Assembly (NCBI RefSeq): GCF_009925085.1
Contig: NZ_JAABNR010000002.1
Coordinates: forward strand, 248,001 to 312,000
From: Stagnihabitans tardus
Lineage (GTDB): Bacteria > Pseudomonadota > Alphaproteobacteria > Rhodobacterales > Rhodobacteraceae
Reading direction: 5' to 3'
DNA: 64,000 nt
Below, piece after piece: positions 26,901 through 34,965 of this stretch; the stretch's first letter is position 1, and every line of letters begins with the position of its first letter. Made by a program: the position numbers and the translations under genes. A model generated the notes under the pieces. It was not told the origin of the DNA. It saw nothing but the letters and a program-made list of their open reading frames with translations, and made no database searches.

Positions 26901-29312
26901 CCGGTGCCGGTGACGGATGACTGGGGGACCGGCGCCTATGTGACGGCGACGGTTCTGCGTCCGATGGATGTGGCGGCGGGGCGGAACCCGGCGCGGCAAC
27001 TCGGCCTGGCCTATGCGACCATCGACCCGGGCACACGTGCCTTGGCCGCGACCATCGAGGTCGCGTCCGAGGCTGCTCCGCGGGCTCCTCTGGATATCGC
27101 GGTGAAGGTGGATGGGGTGCAGGCCGGTGACACGGCCTGGGTCACGGTGGCGGCGGTGGATCAGGGCATCCTGAACCTGACTGCCTATGTGCCGCCCGAT
27201 CCGTCCAAGCATTACTTCGGTCAGCGCAAGCTGGGCGTGGGGCTGCGGGACATCTATGGGCGGCTGATCGACGGGCTGAACGGGGCCGAGGGCGCGGTGC
27301 GCTCCGGCGGGGACGCGGGGGCCAATGCGCGGCTGAAAGCGCCGCCGCCCACGGAGGAGCTGGTGGCCCATTTCGCGGGCCCCGTGGTGGTGGGCGAGGA
27401 TGGCCGCGCCCATGTGAGCTTCGACATCCCGGCCTTCAACGGCACGGTCAAGGTCATGGCGGTGGCCTGGTCCAAGCGCGGCATCGGGCAGGCCTCGGCT
27501 GACGTCTTGATCCGGGATCCGGTTGTGGTGACGGCCTCTCTGCCGCGCTTCCTGACGCCGGGGGATCAGAGCAGGCTTCTCTTGGAGGTCGTCCATGCCA
27601 AGGGGCCTTCGGGCAAGATGGGCTTGAGCGTTACGTCCTCGGGCGTCACCCTGGGCAAGGTTCCGGCTGAGCTGGAATTGGCCGACCAGGGCAAGGCTGT
27701 CATCGAAATCCCGGTGACCGCTGGCCCCACGGGAGACCAGGTCATCGAGGTTGCCCTGACCACGCCCGACGGCAAGGTCCTGACCAAGACGCTGCATCTG
27801 CCGGTGCAGGTCAACGACCCGCTGGTCAGCCGCGTGACGCGGCTCGACCTCGCCAAGGGGCAGAGCTTTACTTTTGACGAGAATGTCTTTGCCGGGCTCC
27901 TGCCGGGCTCGGGCAAGGCGGTCATGTCGGTTGGGCCCTTGGCGCGACTGAATGCGCCGGGGGTGCTGGCGGCACTCGACGCCTATCCCTATGGCTGCAC
28001 CGAGCAGATCACCTCCAAAGCGCTGCCGCTCCTGTATTTCGACCAGGTGGCCCAGGCGATGGACCTTCCCGGAGGGGCCGATATCCGCGGCCGCGTGCAA
28101 CAGGCGGTGACCGAGGTCCTGACCAACCAGGACGCCAACGGGGCCTTTGGCCTCTGGGGGCCGGGCTCGGGCGACATGTGGCTCGATGCCTATGTCACCG
28201 ACTTCCTCAGCCGCGCCAAGGCCCAGGGGATCGAGGTCCCGGACCTCGCCTTCCGCATGGCGCTCGATAACCTTCGCAACCAGGTCAACTACTTCCCCGA
28301 CTTCGATATGGGCGGAGAGGCCCTGGCTTACGGCCTGATGGTGCTGGCCCGCGAGGGCGCGGCGGCGGTGGGCGACCTGCGCTACTACGCCGATCAGAAG
28401 GGCGACGCCTTTGCGACGCCGACGGCCATGGCGCAACTCGGCGCGGCCCTTGCGATGTATGGCGACCAGCCCCGGGCGGACCGGATGTTCGCCAAGGCGG
28501 TCTCGGCCCTGGGCGTCGATACCGGCTCCGAGCAGCTCTGGCGCGCCGATTATGGCACCGCTTACCGCGATGCAGCGGCGGTCTTGACGCTGGCGGTGGA
28601 AGCGGGCTCCAAGTCGGTGGATGTCGAGGCCCTGACCTCGCGCATCGCCACCCAAGGCCGGCTTTCGACGCAGGAAGCGACCTGGACGTTGCTGGCCGCC
28701 AATGCGCTGATCACCGCGCCCGATACCGGCATCACCCTGAACGGAGAGCCCGCCTCGGGCCCGATGGTCAAGGTGCTGGACGCGAGCCTTTCGACCCCCG
28801 TGGTGGTCGAGACGGCGAAGGACACGACGGTCACCGTCACGACCTTTGGCGTGCCGACCGATCCGGTCAAGGCGGGCGGCAATGGCTATGCGATCACCCG
28901 CAGCTATTACACGCTGAAGGGCGAGCCTGCGGGCCTCGATGGCGCAAAGGTCGGTGACCGCGTCGTCGTGGTGCTGGAGGTCACGCCCTTTGGCCGGGGC
29001 GAGGCGCGGTTGATGGTCAATGACCCGCTGCCCGCGGGCTTCGAGATCGACAACCCGAACCTGATCTCGGGCGGGGCGGTCAGTGACCTGTCCTTCCTGG
29101 ACCTGGCCGGAGAGGTCTCCCATTCCGAGTTCCGCCAGGACCGTTTCCTTGCGGCCATCGACCGGATGGACAATGGCAGCTTCCGCCTGGCCTATATCGT
29201 CCGGGCGGTCTCTCCCGGGACCTATCACCAGCCCGCCGCCTCGGTGGAGGACATGTATCGCCCCGACCTGAACGCCCATAGCGATCAGGCCACGGTGACC
29301 GTGCAGCCGTGA
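23907..29312 (+). CDS. Bacterial alpha-2-macroglobulin with thioester motif and PAN/Apple domain
   Basis: 1801 residues from ATG 23907, with GGAGG nine bases upstream; an earlier ATG at 23874 would spoil the signal peptide. MRGLILRALALTVALTATPVVA is a Sec signal peptide with an AxA-type cleavage site and no lipobox, so the protein should be soluble in the periplasm. Residues about 35-105 look like a PAN/Apple domain with paired cysteines (CETACLANASCEALVF, CFLKSG). Several MG-type beta domains follow, then the thioester motif YGCTEQ (Cys at codon 27996-27998, about residue 1364) in the complement-like helical domain, and a C-terminal domain. Such proteins trap proteases that breach the envelope and are usually paired with PBP1C. 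The downstream pbpC overlaps by GTGA. Confidence 0.94.
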   Translation: MRGLILRALALTVALTATPVVAEDLIPARRLTLMENTDLPGGDLSSIFDTDLAACETACLANASCEALVFNGNNGSCFLKSGSGAPEPFDGAWAGYVIKAVKGTETLAQARKAELKFVPEWDWPQATYLARGMADRHVTGLFTADDHLNSAAATEADGDYDAAWRFTGAALNLDDSAANWLEYARRLMLAADNDPNNAYALRNDAYAATLNAWARSEGKALQHSILVQMGLALETLGRGSDEVKALRLAQSLQPRDDTAALLTDALGKYGFRITENQTQTRTDRPRLCAIFSEELAASGVDYTPFVQLPEPGMSVAVEGTNQLCVEGIEYGARYTLTFRQGLPSAGGESLGEDTEITAYVRDRDAGVRFSGRGYVLPRTGTASIPVVTVNLKEVDLQIWKVTDRNLLRAMQNGYFDQPIYDYQEYSFQSELASMVWEGKGEVGQELNKDVTTRLPLDEAIAGQPAGIYALRASVPGKEAWQVPAAWQWFVISDLGLASYSGVDGLNVFVHGLGDAKPRAGVAVQLLSVANDVLGTATTDEAGRAVFDAGLTRGEGSAAPGLLVASTDADQAFLSLTDPEFDLSDRGVEGNPAAPPVDVFLYTDRGAYRAGETVHAVALSRDAKQEAIEGMPLTAILTRPDGVEYVRAVAEDAGAGGHVFDFPVAGGAPRGQWRMDVYGDLDAPALASKTFLVEDFLPERIDFKLDAGEAALHLGETPQVSVDARYLFGAPGADLAIEGELLLQRADGLADWPGYEFGRWNSDFSTQVTSFSDYRTDEAGKAVLDIALPQVEDPGIPLQALIAVRVAEGSGRPVERRVTKPLAASAPMIGVKPLFDQVVAENAEARFALVGVGTDGKATAMKASWTLTRVETDYQWYQTEGNWYYEPITRREKVGSGEVDLAEATEIAAPVTWGEYELAVTGTDAVTTVQFYAGWYGSGSGVDTPDALELSLDKPTYAVGETATLRIAPKAAGRALVTVLSNGVITAMEQDVVAGENLIPVPVTDDWGTGAYVTATVLRPMDVAAGRNPARQLGLAYATIDPGTRALAATIEVASEAAPRAPLDIAVKVDGVQAGDTAWVTVAAVDQGILNLTAYVPPDPSKHYFGQRKLGVGLRDIYGRLIDGLNGAEGAVRSGGDAGANARLKAPPPTEELVAHFAGPVVVGEDGRAHVSFDIPAFNGTVKVMAVAWSKRGIGQASADVLIRDPVVVTASLPRFLTPGDQSRLLLEVVHAKGPSGKMGLSVTSSGVTLGKVPAELELADQGKAVIEIPVTAGPTGDQVIEVALTTPDGKVLTKTLHLPVQVNDPLVSRVTRLDLAKGQSFTFDENVFAGLLPGSGKAVMSVGPLARLNAPGVLAALDAYPYGCTEQITSKALPLLYFDQVAQAMDLPGGADIRGRVQQAVTEVLTNQDANGAFGLWGPGSGDMWLDAYVTDFLSRAKAQGIEVPDLAFRMALDNLRNQVNYFPDFDMGGEALAYGLMVLAREGAAAVGDLRYYADQKGDAFATPTAMAQLGAALAMYGDQPRADRMFAKAVSALGVDTGSEQLWRADYGTAYRDAAAVLTLAVEAGSKSVDVEALTSRIATQGRLSTQEATWTLLAANALITAPDTGITLNGEPASGPMVKVLDASLSTPVVVETAKDTTVTVTTFGVPTDPVKAGGNGYAITRSYYTLKGEPAGLDGAKVGDRVVVVLEVTPFGRGEARLMVNDPLPAGFEIDNPNLISGGAVSDLSFLDLAGEVSHSEFRQDRFLAAIDRMDNGSFRLAYIVRAVSPGTYHQPAASVEDMYRPDLNAHSDQATVTVQP

Positions 29313-31309
29313 GGTGGATCCTGGCCCTGGCCGTCAGCCTCTGGCTGGCGGCGCTTGGCCGGGACCAGGCCGACCTCTGGATCGACGCCACCGTTCTGCC
29401 CGCGTTGGAGATTCCGACGGGGGCAGAGGTCCTGGCCCGGGATGGGTCGCTTCTGCGGGCCTACCAGGTGGGCGACGGCATCTGGCGGCTTGCGCCCGGG
29501 GCGGTCGATCCCTTCTTCACAGCGCTTCTGGTCGATTACGAGGACAAGGGGTTCTATACCCATGCCGGCGTGGACCCCTGGGCCATGGCGCGGGCCCTGG
29601 GGCAGGCTTTGTGGAACGGGCGGGTGGTCTCGGGCGGCTCCACCCTGACGATGCAGGTGGCGCGGCTCTTGGAGGCCTCGGGCACCGGGCGGCTGGAGGG
29701 GAAGATCCGGCAAATCCGGGTGGCGCTGGCCCTGGAGCGGCGGCTGACCAAGGACCAGATCTTGCAGCTTTACCTGACCCTTGCCCCCTATGGCGGCAAT
29801 GTCGAGGGCATCCGCGCGGCCTCGATCCTTTACTTCGGGAAGGAGCCCCGCCGCCTGACCCCCGCCGAGGCCGCTTTGCTGGTGGCCATTCCGCAAAGCC
29901 CCACCTCGCGCCGTCCTGACAAGAACGCCGCCACCGCCGAGGCTGCCCGCGCCCGCGTCCTGGACCGGGCGCTGTCGGATGGGCTGATCGACCAGGACCA
30001 GGCGCAGGCGGCGCTGACCGAAAAGGTCCCCACCCGCCGCCGCCCCTTTCCGATGCTGGCGCCTCACCTCGCCGACCGGGTCATCGCGGAGCGTGGGCGC
30101 CAGACGACCATCGACGCCACGCTCCAGGCCGCCCTGGAGCGGTTGGCCGCTGTCTCGGTCCCCAAGGGCGAGGCGATGCAGGTGGCAATCCTGGTGGCCG
30201 ACCACCGGACCGGAGAGATCCTGGCCTCGGTCGGTTCGGCGGGTTATGGCGACAGGGGGCTGGGCTATATCGACCTGACCCAGGCGCTACGGTCGCCGGG
30301 CTCCACGCTGAAACCCCTGGTCTTTGGTCTGGCCTTCGACGAGGGCCTCGGCCATCCCGAGACAATGATCGAGGACAAGCCCACCGATTTCAACGGCTAC
30401 CGCCCGCAGAACTTCGACCGGATGTTCCGGGGCACGATCCGGATGCGGGACGCCTTGCAACAGTCGCTCAACATCCCCGTGGTCGAGATCACCGAGGCCC
30501 TGGGCCCCGCGCGGCTCTTGCAGGCCATGGACCGGGCGGGGATGAAGTCGCAGCTTCCGGTGGGGCAACCGGGGCTCGCGGTGGCGCTGGGGGGCGTTGG
30601 GGTCAGCCTGCAAGACATGGTCCAGCTCTACGCCGCCATCGCGCGGGGAGGTGTCGCGCGGCCGCTGACGCATGCGGAGCCCTCCACCGATGGCGCCCGG
30701 GTGCTGACACGGGTCGCGGCCTGGCAGGTGGCGGATATCCTGGCGGGCCTCGCGCCTCCGCCTGGGGCGCCGTCGAACCGGCTGGCCTACAAGACCGGGA
30801 CCTCTTACGGCCACCGCGACACCTGGGCCATCGGCTTTGACGGGGCGCATGTGGTGGGCGTCTGGATGGGGCGAGCAGATGGGACGCCGGTGCCGGGGGC
30901 CTTTGGGGCCGAGACAGCGGCGCCGATCCTCTTCCAGGCCTTCGCGAGGCTGAAGCCCGAGCTGACCCCCCAACCCCCCGCGCCGCCCGAGACGCTGATG
31001 CTGGCGACCAACCAGTTGCCCTTGCCCCTGCAGAAGTTCCGCTCGCGCCAGGCGGCCTTCACCGACAGCGAAAGCCCGAAAGTGACCTTCCCCCCCGACG
31101 GCGCCGAGGTCGAGCTTCTGCCCGAGGGCCTGATGGTGCGGGTCGAGGGCGGGACCGCGCCCTATACCTGGCTCGCCGATGGCGCCCCCGTCGCCCGCGC
31201 GGAAGAGCCCGGCGCGCTGATCCTGCCCGATCCGGGGCGCGGCTTCGTCACTTTGTCGGTCATCGACGCCGAAGGACGCTCCGCCCGCACAAGGGTCAGG
31301 TTGCGCTGA
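29309..31309 (+). CDS. pbpC: Penicillin-binding protein 1C (bifunctional class A PBP)
   Basis: 666 residues. GTG start at 29309 overlaps the macroglobulin stop. A short N-terminal signal anchor is followed by a GT51 glycosyltransferase domain (about 45-215): DYEDKGFYTHAGVDP with the catalytic Glu, GGSTLTMQVARLL, and GGNVEGIRAASILYFGK. The transpeptidase domain has SxxK in SPGSTLKP (Ser codon 30302-30304, about residue 332), SLN in LQQSLNIPV, and KTGTSYGHRD (Lys codon 30791-30793). The C-terminal BiPBP_C domain (about 590-666, FPPDGAEVEL...GFVTLSVID) is typical of PBP1C. The pair with alpha-2-macroglobulin suggests repair of peptidoglycan together with protease trapping. Confidence 0.95.
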   Translation: MRWILALAVSLWLAALGRDQADLWIDATVLPALEIPTGAEVLARDGSLLRAYQVGDGIWRLAPGAVDPFFTALLVDYEDKGFYTHAGVDPWAMARALGQALWNGRVVSGGSTLTMQVARLLEASGTGRLEGKIRQIRVALALERRLTKDQILQLYLTLAPYGGNVEGIRAASILYFGKEPRRLTPAEAALLVAIPQSPTSRRPDKNAATAEAARARVLDRALSDGLIDQDQAQAALTEKVPTRRRPFPMLAPHLADRVIAERGRQTTIDATLQAALERLAAVSVPKGEAMQVAILVADHRTGEILASVGSAGYGDRGLGYIDLTQALRSPGSTLKPLVFGLAFDEGLGHPETMIEDKPTDFNGYRPQNFDRMFRGTIRMRDALQQSLNIPVVEITEALGPARLLQAMDRAGMKSQLPVGQPGLAVALGGVGVSLQDMVQLYAAIARGGVARPLTHAEPSTDGARVLTRVAAWQVADILAGLAPPPGAPSNRLAYKTGTSYGHRDTWAIGFDGAHVVGVWMGRADGTPVPGAFGAETAAPILFQAFARLKPELTPQPPAPPETLMLATNQLPLPLQKFRSRQAAFTDSESPKVTFPPDGAEVELLPEGLMVRVEGGTAPYTWLADGAPVARAEEPGALILPDPGRGFVTLSVIDAEGRSARTRVRLR

Positions 31310-31363
31310 TTGACCTTCCCCGGGGGCGGCGCTAGCCATGGCGCGACCCTGCAAGGAACCGCC

Positions 31364-32470
31364 ATGTTTGCTCCCCGTCTTGCCCTGCTTCTGTCGGGCC
31401 TCGTCTCTTTCGTGGCGCTGGGCGCCTCCATGTCGATCACCGGGGCGGCCCTGCCGGTCTATGAGCGGCTTTTCGGCATCGACACGGCGACCTCGGGGCT
31501 TCTGGTCTCGACGCTTTGGGTGTCCTGCCTTTTGGGCGTGGTGACGATGTATTTTCGCGCCGAGAGCGTCACGCCGCGCCTGTCGCTGGGGGGGATCGTC
31601 CTGGGCTCGGTCCTTCTGGCCGTCGCGCCGACCTGGGGGCTGACGCTTCTGGGCGCGGTGGTCTTCGGCTATGGTTACGGCCTGGTCGCGGCGGTCTACA
31701 ACCCGCGCATCTTGGTGGCCTGGGGAGAGACCGGTCCCTCCAAGGTCTCGATGCTGAATGCGGTGTTTTCGGCGGGGGCGATCCTGGCGCCCTGGATCTT
31801 CGGCCTGATCGGGTCGGATCAAAGGCCGGTCTTCTGGGCCATGGCGGCGATCAGCGCCCTGGCCTGGGGGATGGCGGGGGGGACCGCCACCACGGGCCAG
31901 GTGCGCCGCGCGGAATCGGGGGGTTTTCGCTGGCGCTGGCCGGTCCTGGGCTTTGCGATCCTCGGCATCGGCACCGAGGCGAGCCTCGCGGGCCTTGGCC
32001 CCTCGGCGCTGATCCGCACGGGCCTGTCGGAGGACAAGGCCGCGAGCCTCCTCGCGCTGTTCTTCATCGCGGCCCTTGTGGCGCGGGTGGGGCTGGTGCT
32101 GTTTTCCCACCGGCTGCCGGATTTCGGCATCTACCTCGGCGGCGCGGCCTGGGCCCTTGTCTGCGCTTTGGGCGCCGCCACGATCTCGGCGCCGTTTTTC
32201 TTTCCGCTGATGGGGGTTTCGGCCGGGATGTTCTTCCAGGGGACCTTCGTGACCGGCACGCGGCAGATGGGAGATGACCCCAGGGTCTCGCCCATCCTTC
32301 TGGGCGTGGGCCTGGTGGGAGCCACCATCGCGCCGATCTTCTATGCCCGGCTCATGGACGCGCTTGGCAACCACGGCTTCTTTTGGCTGGTCGCCGGGGT
32401 CATGGGCCTGGCGAGCCTGGGTTCCGTTGTGATGTGGCGGCCGATGATGGCTCAGCGGTCCCAGGCATAG
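31364..32470 (+). CDS. Major facilitator superfamily transporter
   Basis: 368 residues with about eleven to twelve hydrophobic segments. ATG 31364 is chosen because AAGGA lies upstream and the protein then begins directly with the first helix (MFAPRLALLLSGLVSFVALG). TMYFRAESVTPRLSLGG replaces the classical motif A, and GYGYGLVAAVYNPRILVAWGE is characteristic of a sugar-transporter-like (FucP-type) branch. Substrate not predictable. It starts about 55 bases after pbpC, and its 3' end overlaps the convergent phosphoesterase by 19 bases. Confidence 0.83.
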   Translation: MFAPRLALLLSGLVSFVALGASMSITGAALPVYERLFGIDTATSGLLVSTLWVSCLLGVVTMYFRAESVTPRLSLGGIVLGSVLLAVAPTWGLTLLGAVVFGYGYGLVAAVYNPRILVAWGETGPSKVSMLNAVFSAGAILAPWIFGLIGSDQRPVFWAMAAISALAWGMAGGTATTGQVRRAESGGFRWRWPVLGFAILGIGTEASLAGLGPSALIRTGLSEDKAASLLALFFIAALVARVGLVLFSHRLPDFGIYLGGAAWALVCALGAATISAPFFFPLMGVSAGMFFQGTFVTGTRQMGDDPRVSPILLGVGLVGATIAPIFYARLMDALGNHGFFWLVAGVMGLASLGSVVMWRPMMAQRSQA

Positions 32471-33192
32471 GGGATCGGCTGGCGGCCGGTCTCGGTCAGA
32501 AGCCAGGCGTGCCGCCCCTCGATCACGGCGGCGCTGAGCGGCCCGCCATAGGCGGCGGAGGAGTCGAGGTTCAGCCGGTTGCCGTAATGGGTGGCCTCGG
32601 CGATGGCGGTATGGCCGTGGATGATCAGGGCGCCGTGGTCGGTCGGGTCTTCCAGGAACTCCTTGCGGATCCAGATCAGGTCCTGTTCGACCTGGGCGTC
32701 GAGGGCGACGCCGGGACGGATGCCTGCGTGGACGCAGAGGGCCTCGGCGATGGGATGGGAGGTCGGGCGGCTCTCCAGGAAGTCGCGATGGGCCTGGGGG
32801 ACGGCGGCCAGTGCATCGGCATGGACCGCAACCACGGGCCGGTCCTGGGGCGCATGGACGCCATAGGAGGCCAGCGTCGCCGCCCCTCCAAGCGCCGGAT
32901 GCAGCCAGGAATAGACCGCGCGCAGGCCGGGATCGGCCCATGAGGGGTCGTTCAGGAACTGGGTGAAGAGCCGGTCGTGGTTGCCTTTCAACACGACCCA
33001 ATCCTCGCCCTCGGCAATGCCAAGGCGCAGGTATTCGATGACGCCCGCAGAGTCCGGACCCCGGTCGCAGAGGTCGCCCAGGTGGATGATGGGGGCAGGC
33101 CCGTGGCGGGCCATGTCTTCCGCGATGCGCTCATGCGCCTCGGTCAGGAGGTGGAAATGACCGTGGATGTCTCCGATGGCGTAGAAATGCAT
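32452..33192 (-). CDS. Metallophosphoesterase, Ser/Thr phosphatase-like
   Basis: 246 residues. All core metal-binding motifs of calcineurin-like phosphoesterases are present in order: FYAIGDIHGH, HLGDLCDRGPDS, LKGNHDRLF, then CVHAGIRPG and IIHGHTAI. The spacing matches bacterial PPP-type phosphatases such as those resembling lambda phosphatase or Ap4A hydrolases. Whether the substrate is a phosphoprotein or a nucleotide is unknown. Only a weak ribosome site precedes ATG 33192. Confidence 0.88.
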   Translation of the reverse strand: MHFYAIGDIHGHFHLLTEAHERIAEDMARHGPAPIIHLGDLCDRGPDSAGVIEYLRLGIAEGEDWVVLKGNHDRLFTQFLNDPSWADPGLRAVYSWLHPALGGAATLASYGVHAPQDRPVVAVHADALAAVPQAHRDFLESRPTSHPIAEALCVHAGIRPGVALDAQVEQDLIWIRKEFLEDPTDHGALIIHGHTAIAEATHYGNRLNLDSSAAYGGPLSAAVIEGRHAWLLTETGRQPIPYAWDR

Positions 33193-33214
33193 GGCGTGGG
33201 TCTTTCGGAAAGGT

Positions 33215-33266
33215 CCGGGGGCTCTGCCCCCGGGCCCCCGGGATATTTAGGAAAAGATGAAAAGGG
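33215..33266 (+). repeat. Intergenic hairpin-GGGATATTT element, copy 1
   Basis: An 8-bp hairpin (CCGGGGGC at 33215-33222, TCT loop, GCCCCCGG at 33226-33233) is followed by GGGATATTT (33240-33248) and an A-rich tail AAAAGATGAAAAG. The same architecture recurs near 52.4, 52.5, 56.8, 59.9 and 60.0 kb in this window, always between genes. Confidence 0.75.
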
Positions 33267-33290
33267 AAGAGGCGGCGGGCGCCTCGCTTT

Positions 33291-34883
33291 TCACGCCCCT
33301 GCGAACTGGAGCGCCTTGACCTGGGAGAACATGCCGGTCGATTCCAAGGTGTCGATGACCTTGGGGTCGATGGCCTGGTCGAGGTAGAGGATCGCGATGG
33401 CGTCCTGGCCCACGCCAGAGCGGCCCAGGGTGAAGTTCGCGATGTTGACGTTGTTCTTGCCCATGGTCATGCCCAGAAGGCCGATGATGCCGGGCACGTC
33501 CTCGTTGGTCGTATAGAGCATGTGCTCGCCGATCTCGGCGTCGATGTTGATGCCCTTGATCTGGATGAAGCGCGGCTTGCCGTCCGAGAAGCAGGTGCCC
33601 GCGACCGAACGCTCGCGCTTGTCGGTGACCATGGTGACCTTGATATAGGCGTCGAAGACCCCGGTCTTGTCCTGCCGCGTGGTCGAGATCTGGATGCCCT
33701 TGTCTTTCGCCACGGCCGGGGCCGAGACGAGGTTGACGTCGGGGTTCTGGGTCTTGAGCACGCCCGCGATGACCGACTGGTTCAGCGCGGCCAGGTTCAT
33801 GGTCGAGACCTTGCCGTCATAGAGGATGTTGATCGCGCGGATCGGCTCGTCGGTCATCTGGCCGATGAAGGCGCCGAGATGGCCCGCGAGCTTGATCCAG
33901 GGGCCCATGATCTGGGCCTCTTCGGCAGAGACATTGGGCATGTTCAGCGCGTTCTGCACGGCGCCCGAAAGGAGGTAGTCGGACATCTGTTCGGCCACCT
34001 GCAGGGCGACGTTCTCTTGCGCCTCGGTCGTGGCGGCGCCGAGGTGGGGGGTGCAGACGACATTGGGCAGGTTGAAGAGCGGGTTTTCCTTGGCGGGTTC
34101 GACCTCGAAGACGTCGAGGGCTGCGCCAGCGACATGGCCCGAAGTCAGGGCGTCGGCGAGGGCCTGTTCGTCGATCAGCCCGCCCCGGGCGCAGTTGATG
34201 ATGCGGACGCCGGGCTTGGTCTTCGCCAGGGCCTCACGGCTGAGGATGTTGCGGGTCTTGTCGGTCAGGGGGACGTGGAGCGTGATGAAATCGGCGCGCG
34301 CCAGCAGGTCGTCGAGGTCGACCTTGGTGACGCCCAGGGCCTTGGCGCGCTCTTCGGACAGGAAGGGGTCATAGGCCACGACCTTCATCTTCAGCCCCAC
34401 CGCGCGGTCGCAGACGATCCCGCCGATGTTGCCTGCACCGATCACGCCCAGGGTCTTGTTGAAGAGCTCGACCCCCATGAACTTCGACTTCTCCCACTTG
34501 CCGGCATGGGTCGAAGCGTTCGCCTCCGGGATCTGGCGGGCGGTGGCGAACATCATGGCGATGGCATGTTCGGCCGTGGTGATCGAGTTGCCGAAGGGGG
34601 TGTTCATGACGATGACCCCCTTTTTCGAGGCGGCGGGGATGTCGACGTTATCGACACCGATCCCGGCCCGGCCCACGACCTTCAGGTTCGTGGCATTGGC
34701 CAAGAGCTTGTCGGTCACTTTGGTGGCCGAGCGGATGGCGAGGCCGTCGTATTGGCCGATGATCTCGGCCAGTTTCTCTTTGTCTTTGCCAAGCTGCGGC
34801 ATGTAATCGACCTCGACGCCACGGTCGCGGAAGATCTGGACGGCGGTTTCGGAAAGTTCGTCGGAAACGAGAACGCGGGGCAT
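33291..34883 (-). CDS. serA: D-3-phosphoglycerate dehydrogenase
   Basis: 530 residues, the long (type with extra ASB domain plus ACT) form. It oxidises 3-phosphoglycerate to 3-phosphohydroxypyruvate, the first step of serine synthesis. N-terminal PRVLVSDELSETAVQIF, GRAGIGVDNVDI, the NAD-binding GVIGAGNIGGIV, catalytic Arg region INCARGGLIDE, Glu in DVFEVEPAKENPLF, and the His in CTPHLGAATTEA are all visible. Residues about 320-450 form the allosteric substrate-binding domain and about 455-530 the ACT domain (YTTNEDVPGIIGLLGMTMG) expected to bind serine. AAGGA precedes ATG 34883. It follows serC on the same strand, separated by a large inverted repeat. Confidence 0.97.
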   Translation of the reverse strand: MPRVLVSDELSETAVQIFRDRGVEVDYMPQLGKDKEKLAEIIGQYDGLAIRSATKVTDKLLANATNLKVVGRAGIGVDNVDIPAASKKGVIVMNTPFGNSITTAEHAIAMMFATARQIPEANASTHAGKWEKSKFMGVELFNKTLGVIGAGNIGGIVCDRAVGLKMKVVAYDPFLSEERAKALGVTKVDLDDLLARADFITLHVPLTDKTRNILSREALAKTKPGVRIINCARGGLIDEQALADALTSGHVAGAALDVFEVEPAKENPLFNLPNVVCTPHLGAATTEAQENVALQVAEQMSDYLLSGAVQNALNMPNVSAEEAQIMGPWIKLAGHLGAFIGQMTDEPIRAINILYDGKVSTMNLAALNQSVIAGVLKTQNPDVNLVSAPAVAKDKGIQISTTRQDKTGVFDAYIKVTMVTDKRERSVAGTCFSDGKPRFIQIKGINIDAEIGEHMLYTTNEDVPGIIGLLGMTMGKNNVNIANFTLGRSGVGQDAIAILYLDQAIDPKVIDTLESTGMFSQVKALQFAGA

Positions 34884-34899
34884 GGGGATATCCTTTGCG

Positions 34900-34961
34900 A
34901 TCGGTGCGTGAGATCACGCACCCTACGAGGGTTGGTAGGGTGCGTGCTGGCACGCACCGAT
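34900..34961. repeat. Double palindrome between serC and serA
   Basis: Two 27-base arms (34900-34926 and 34935-34961) are reverse complements at 24 of 27 positions around an 8-base loop. Each arm is itself a palindrome of the form GGTGCGTG-N4-CACGCACC. The whole unit can form either one long hairpin or two adjacent small ones. It covers nearly all of the serC-serA gap, so it lies inside the shared transcript if the two genes are cotranscribed. It looks like a REP-type intergenic repeat; a role in RNA stability or attenuation is possible. Confidence 0.85.
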
Positions 34962-34965
34962 GGGA

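Noticed and set aside
26493-29279. Minus-strand open frame of 928 codons
   Set aside because: It is opposite the alpha-2-macroglobulin gene, with His/Arg/Gly-rich shadow composition and no domain motif.
32977-33387. Plus-strand open frame across the phosphoesterase-serA gap
   Set aside because: It runs through the GGGATATTT repeat and opposite two real genes; no start signal or motif.
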